Part shown: piece after piece, positions 12,144-14,235 of the stretch
Numbering within the stretch: position 1 is the first letter of the stretch
How the letters are laid out: the number at the start of each line of letters is the position of its first letter
From: CAMEON01 sp045531965
Lineage (GTDB): Bacteria; Bacillota; Clostridia; Oscillospirales; CAG-272
NCBI GenBank assembly: GCA_045531965.1
Contig: JAZSFA010000074.1
Location: 1-14,235 of the forward strand
Length of the DNA: 14,235 nt
Reading direction: 5' to 3'
Notes under the pieces: model-generated
Database searches by the model: none
What the model saw: the letters and a program-made list of their open reading frames with translations, nothing else
Told to the model about the DNA's origin: nothing
Position numbers and translations under genes: made by a program

Positions 12144-14168
12144 CTAATCCTCCTTACGGTTATTTTTCCTGTCTGTGATCAGACTGATGATCGACCTGAC
12201 TCCCTTGGCTATATAGTCATATACCCAAAGGATTCCTTTGAGAATATACGGCCAAAGGGGAGCGAGGACAAGGATCAGCAAAAGGATCATGACTAAGGCG
12301 AAGACGATCTGATACCATTCAAGCTCTCCGGGCAAATCAATCGGCGGGGTGATATCACCGATGGCATCGATAGGATCCGCCACCACGGGGATCACGGTGT
12401 AGATGCCCTCCTTGTTGAATGTGAGTTGGATGATATCGAAGTCAAAAAACACGCTTTCGCTGGCAATATACGCCTGATTCTCGTACTTCTTATCGGCACC
12501 GAGGAAACCGGCATCGGGCTCGATGATGACCGCCGCTTGGGAGAAATAATCGCTGGTGGCGAAGCGGAACAGCACCACTACCTCATCGTTCTCGGTAGCT
12601 TCTGTGTAGGTCTCACGGATGGAGTCCACGTCCTGCATATTCACAAGCAGTCGCTCGGCAACCGTGGCGTTTTTTCCTTCCAAGTCATCGGCTTTAAGAA
12701 TCTGTATGGGCGCAACCACACGGCTTTCTTCATCGGGTCCGCCCGTAAATGCCGCACCAAGACCAAAGTGTTTCCAGTTCTCCCAAAAGCTGGGGTCACT
12801 ATCCGACCAACTGGAAAGCACTTGGGTATCGAGGTCAGCATCAAAATCGTAGTATGAATACCCCATCTGGATCTTGCCGCTGGCGTTGTTGACCTTGCGG
12901 CTCTCGTCGATGTCGTTCTCAAAAAGATCTGCGCTGATGGTGCCGTTCTTCACGGGAAGTCTGCCGTTTTCAAAGGTCTTAGTATAACTGCGGATATACT
13001 CATAAAGCTCGTTACTCTCAACACCCCCCGAAGATACCTTCTTGGCGTATGGATCGTATTCCTCTATATCCTCCACGTAGAACATATAGTACAGGACGTT
13101 GGTAGGGCTATGATAGTAGCCCGTACCGAGGTTCCAGCCCCAGTCGGCCACGTACATATCTCCCGCCTTGCCGGTATTGATGCCAAGACTGTAGCCAACG
13201 TCGTCAACGTATTCATACTGTCCGTATTGGTTCGGTGTGTTACCCAATGGTACACCTGCATAGGGCTTGGCCGCCGCATAGAATGCCGCGTTACTCGTCA
13301 CCAGAATGTCCTTGGTCTTGTATTCGTACCACTCGGCCTTAATGCGCTGGAGCTTGCCATATTCCTCAATGTAGCTCTTGGGAACGGTAAAGTACACGGT
13401 GTCAAGCTGATTCTGATGCCCCGCGCCGAGGGTCGAAGTCTCGGAACGGAAGAAAGTGTGCTTGACCGAGAGGGATATAGTCTCCAGCTTCTCGATTTCG
13501 CAATGCAGGGTGCTGACGTCACTCCCGTTCTGTCCGTAGCCCGCCGCATAGCCGGTGAAGCGGTAGGTGGTGCCCACGTGGTACTCGGTGACAGTACCTG
13601 AGCCATGCACAGCTAATTCGATGCCCGATATGTCATACCGTCTCTCGTTGCTGTTGACGCGCTGATCGAAGGTCTGCCCGTTGATCTTACGGTCAACCAC
13701 CTTGTACTTATAGAAAAGGTTCTTGTAATCTCCCGTTTCCACCTTACTGCAAAACTCCAGGCTGAACTTCTCATATATGTTGGGACTGCCGTCCTTATTA
13801 TAGGAGACCGCCATCTGGATCTTATTGCGCTTGCTGTCGGTGGAGAGATTCAACCCCTTGGGGTTGTAAACGTAGATATACAAGCCGTAGTTATCTCGCT
13901 GGTTCGCCTTGTAAGAATAACAGTATTCTATGAGGCTGATGACCTGCACCTCTCCGTTTTCGTCGAAGGGATAGTTTCGGATATCGAAAGGCTTCCCGTT
14001 CACGGTAGAGGTAAGCAGGTCATCCAGTACCTTGGTATTGTCGAAGCTGCTGCCGTTACCCGCCGCGTGGGCGGTGGTGCTGAAGACCCCGAACAGAGTC
14101 ACCAGCACCATCACCATGGCGGCCACGCGGAGCAGCGGACTTTTATGAACTGCTCCTGCGTGGATCAA
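12144..14168 (-). CDS. Large secreted protein with C-terminal membrane anchor
   Basis: This 674-aa protein has a Sec signal peptide (hydrophobic MVMVLVTLFGVFSTTAHA ending about residue 35, likely cleavage after AHA). A long extracytoplasmic region is rich in Tyr, Asp, Ser and Gly and looks beta-structured. A C-terminal TM helix lies at about 620-643 (IVFALVMILLLILVLAPL), followed by a basic cytoplasmic tail ending KNNRKED. I recognise no domain. The architecture, signal peptide, big ectodomain, terminal anchor, and position before a Zot-like ATPase match the layout of a filamentous-phage adsorption protein (pIII-like); a conjugative surface adhesin is the alternative. The start is TTG 14168, overlapping the previous stop (TTGA), with AAGGAGG 10 nt upstream; no ATG or GTG suits that site better. 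Confidence 0.7.
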   Translation of the reverse strand: MIHAGAVHKSPLLRVAAMVMVLVTLFGVFSTTAHAAGNGSSFDNTKVLDDLLTSTVNGKPFDIRNYPFDENGEVQVISLIEYCYSYKANQRDNYGLYIYVYNPKGLNLSTDSKRNKIQMAVSYNKDGSPNIYEKFSLEFCSKVETGDYKNLFYKYKVVDRKINGQTFDQRVNSNERRYDISGIELAVHGSGTVTEYHVGTTYRFTGYAAGYGQNGSDVSTLHCEIEKLETISLSVKHTFFRSETSTLGAGHQNQLDTVYFTVPKSYIEEYGKLQRIKAEWYEYKTKDILVTSNAAFYAAAKPYAGVPLGNTPNQYGQYEYVDDVGYSLGINTGKAGDMYVADWGWNLGTGYYHSPTNVLYYMFYVEDIEEYDPYAKKVSSGGVESNELYEYIRSYTKTFENGRLPVKNGTISADLFENDIDESRKVNNASGKIQMGYSYYDFDADLDTQVLSSWSDSDPSFWENWKHFGLGAAFTGGPDEESRVVAPIQILKADDLEGKNATVAERLLVNMQDVDSIRETYTEATENDEVVVLFRFATSDYFSQAAVIIEPDAGFLGADKKYENQAYIASESVFFDFDIIQLTFNKEGIYTVIPVVADPIDAIGDITPPIDLPGELEWYQIVFALVMILLLILVLAPLWPYILKGILWVYDYIAKGVRSIISLITDRKNNRKED

Positions 14169-14235
14169 AACTCGATCACCTCCTTATCGAGGATCACGCC
14201 TTGGATATCCTCGGTGACGGTGAAGTTGACACGCA
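14165..14235 (-). CDS. Partial upstream gene, C-terminal end only
   Basis: The window's right edge contains the last 22 codons of a gene on the - strand, ending ILDKEVIEF and stop TGA at 14165-14167. The segment (RVNFTVTEDIQGVILDKEVI) has the strand-turn-strand look of a beta-rich protein. It belongs to the same operon: its stop overlaps the TTG start of the 674-aa gene, and its coding region supplies that gene's AAGGAGG. It is too short for a family call. Confidence 0.55.
   Translation of the reverse strand, partial: RVNFTVTEDIQGVILDKEVIEF

Noticed and set aside
12426..12857. 143-aa and other + strand frames opposite the 674-aa gene
   Set aside because: They are shadows of a long - strand gene with a signal peptide, membrane anchor and coupled neighbours.
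1..14235. CRISPR array, tRNA or rRNA genes, insertion sequence
   Set aside because: No regularly spaced repeats, cloverleaf-like sequence, rRNA motif or transposase-like protein was noticed on either strand.

Overview
The window looks like part of a mobile element from a gut-type Clostridia (Firmicutes, probably Oscillospirales). The basis is strong AGGAGG-type ribosome binding sites, a composition near 50% GC over most of the window, densely overlapping small genes, and a gene set (ArdA, PcfK-like, PcfJ-like, an N-6 methylase-like protein) typical of integrative/conjugative elements and plasmids of that class. The assignment is inference from gene content. No rRNA, tRNA, CRISPR array or recognisable transposase was seen.

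Layout. (1) 1-3051, + strand: a polycistronic run of small, mostly acidic genes with very short gaps or overlaps. They include an ArdA antirestriction gene broken by a one-base frameshift near 968-971, several unrecognised proteins, a 176-aa protein and an 81-aa basic protein. The run ends at a hairpin terminator at 3038-3067. (2) 3110-6887, + strand: a DNA-processing set with a PcfK-like/MutS-domain-I fusion, a PcfJ-like protein, a small unknown, an N-6 DNA methylase-like protein without a visible catalytic NPP(Y/F) motif, and another small unknown. The run stops at about 6888, just after the start codon of a gene whose body is missing. (3) About 6888-8585: a strikingly AT-rich segment. It carries a self-contained two-gene operon on the - strand, with a near-consensus promoter, a two-TM protein with a GAF-like domain, and a translationally coupled 71-aa protein. 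It is the best candidate for cargo, possibly a defence module. (4) 8590-8741: structured DNA with an 18-bp perfect inverted repeat and a mini-hairpin whose loop carries CTTGAT, resembling the CTTG/ATA nick sequence of phiX174/pC194-type rolling-circle replication, followed by a second imperfect hairpin. (5) 8795-14235, - strand: a replication/export module read right to left. It has the tail of an unseen gene, a 674-aa secreted protein with a C-terminal membrane anchor, a 66-aa single-TM protein, a 713-aa multi-TM Zot/FtsK-like ATPase with an altered P-loop, and a HUH (YxxxY) rolling-circle Rep.

The + and - operons converge on the AT-rich cargo. The right half has the functional set of a filamentous-phage (inovirus-like) or novel rolling-circle conjugative module: Rep, adjacent origin-like DNA, membrane morphogenesis/coupling ATPase and a secreted anchored protein. 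The left half is conjugative-element accessory machinery, with antirestriction and PcfJ/PcfK. Whether the two halves are one element or a nested pair cannot be settled from this window.
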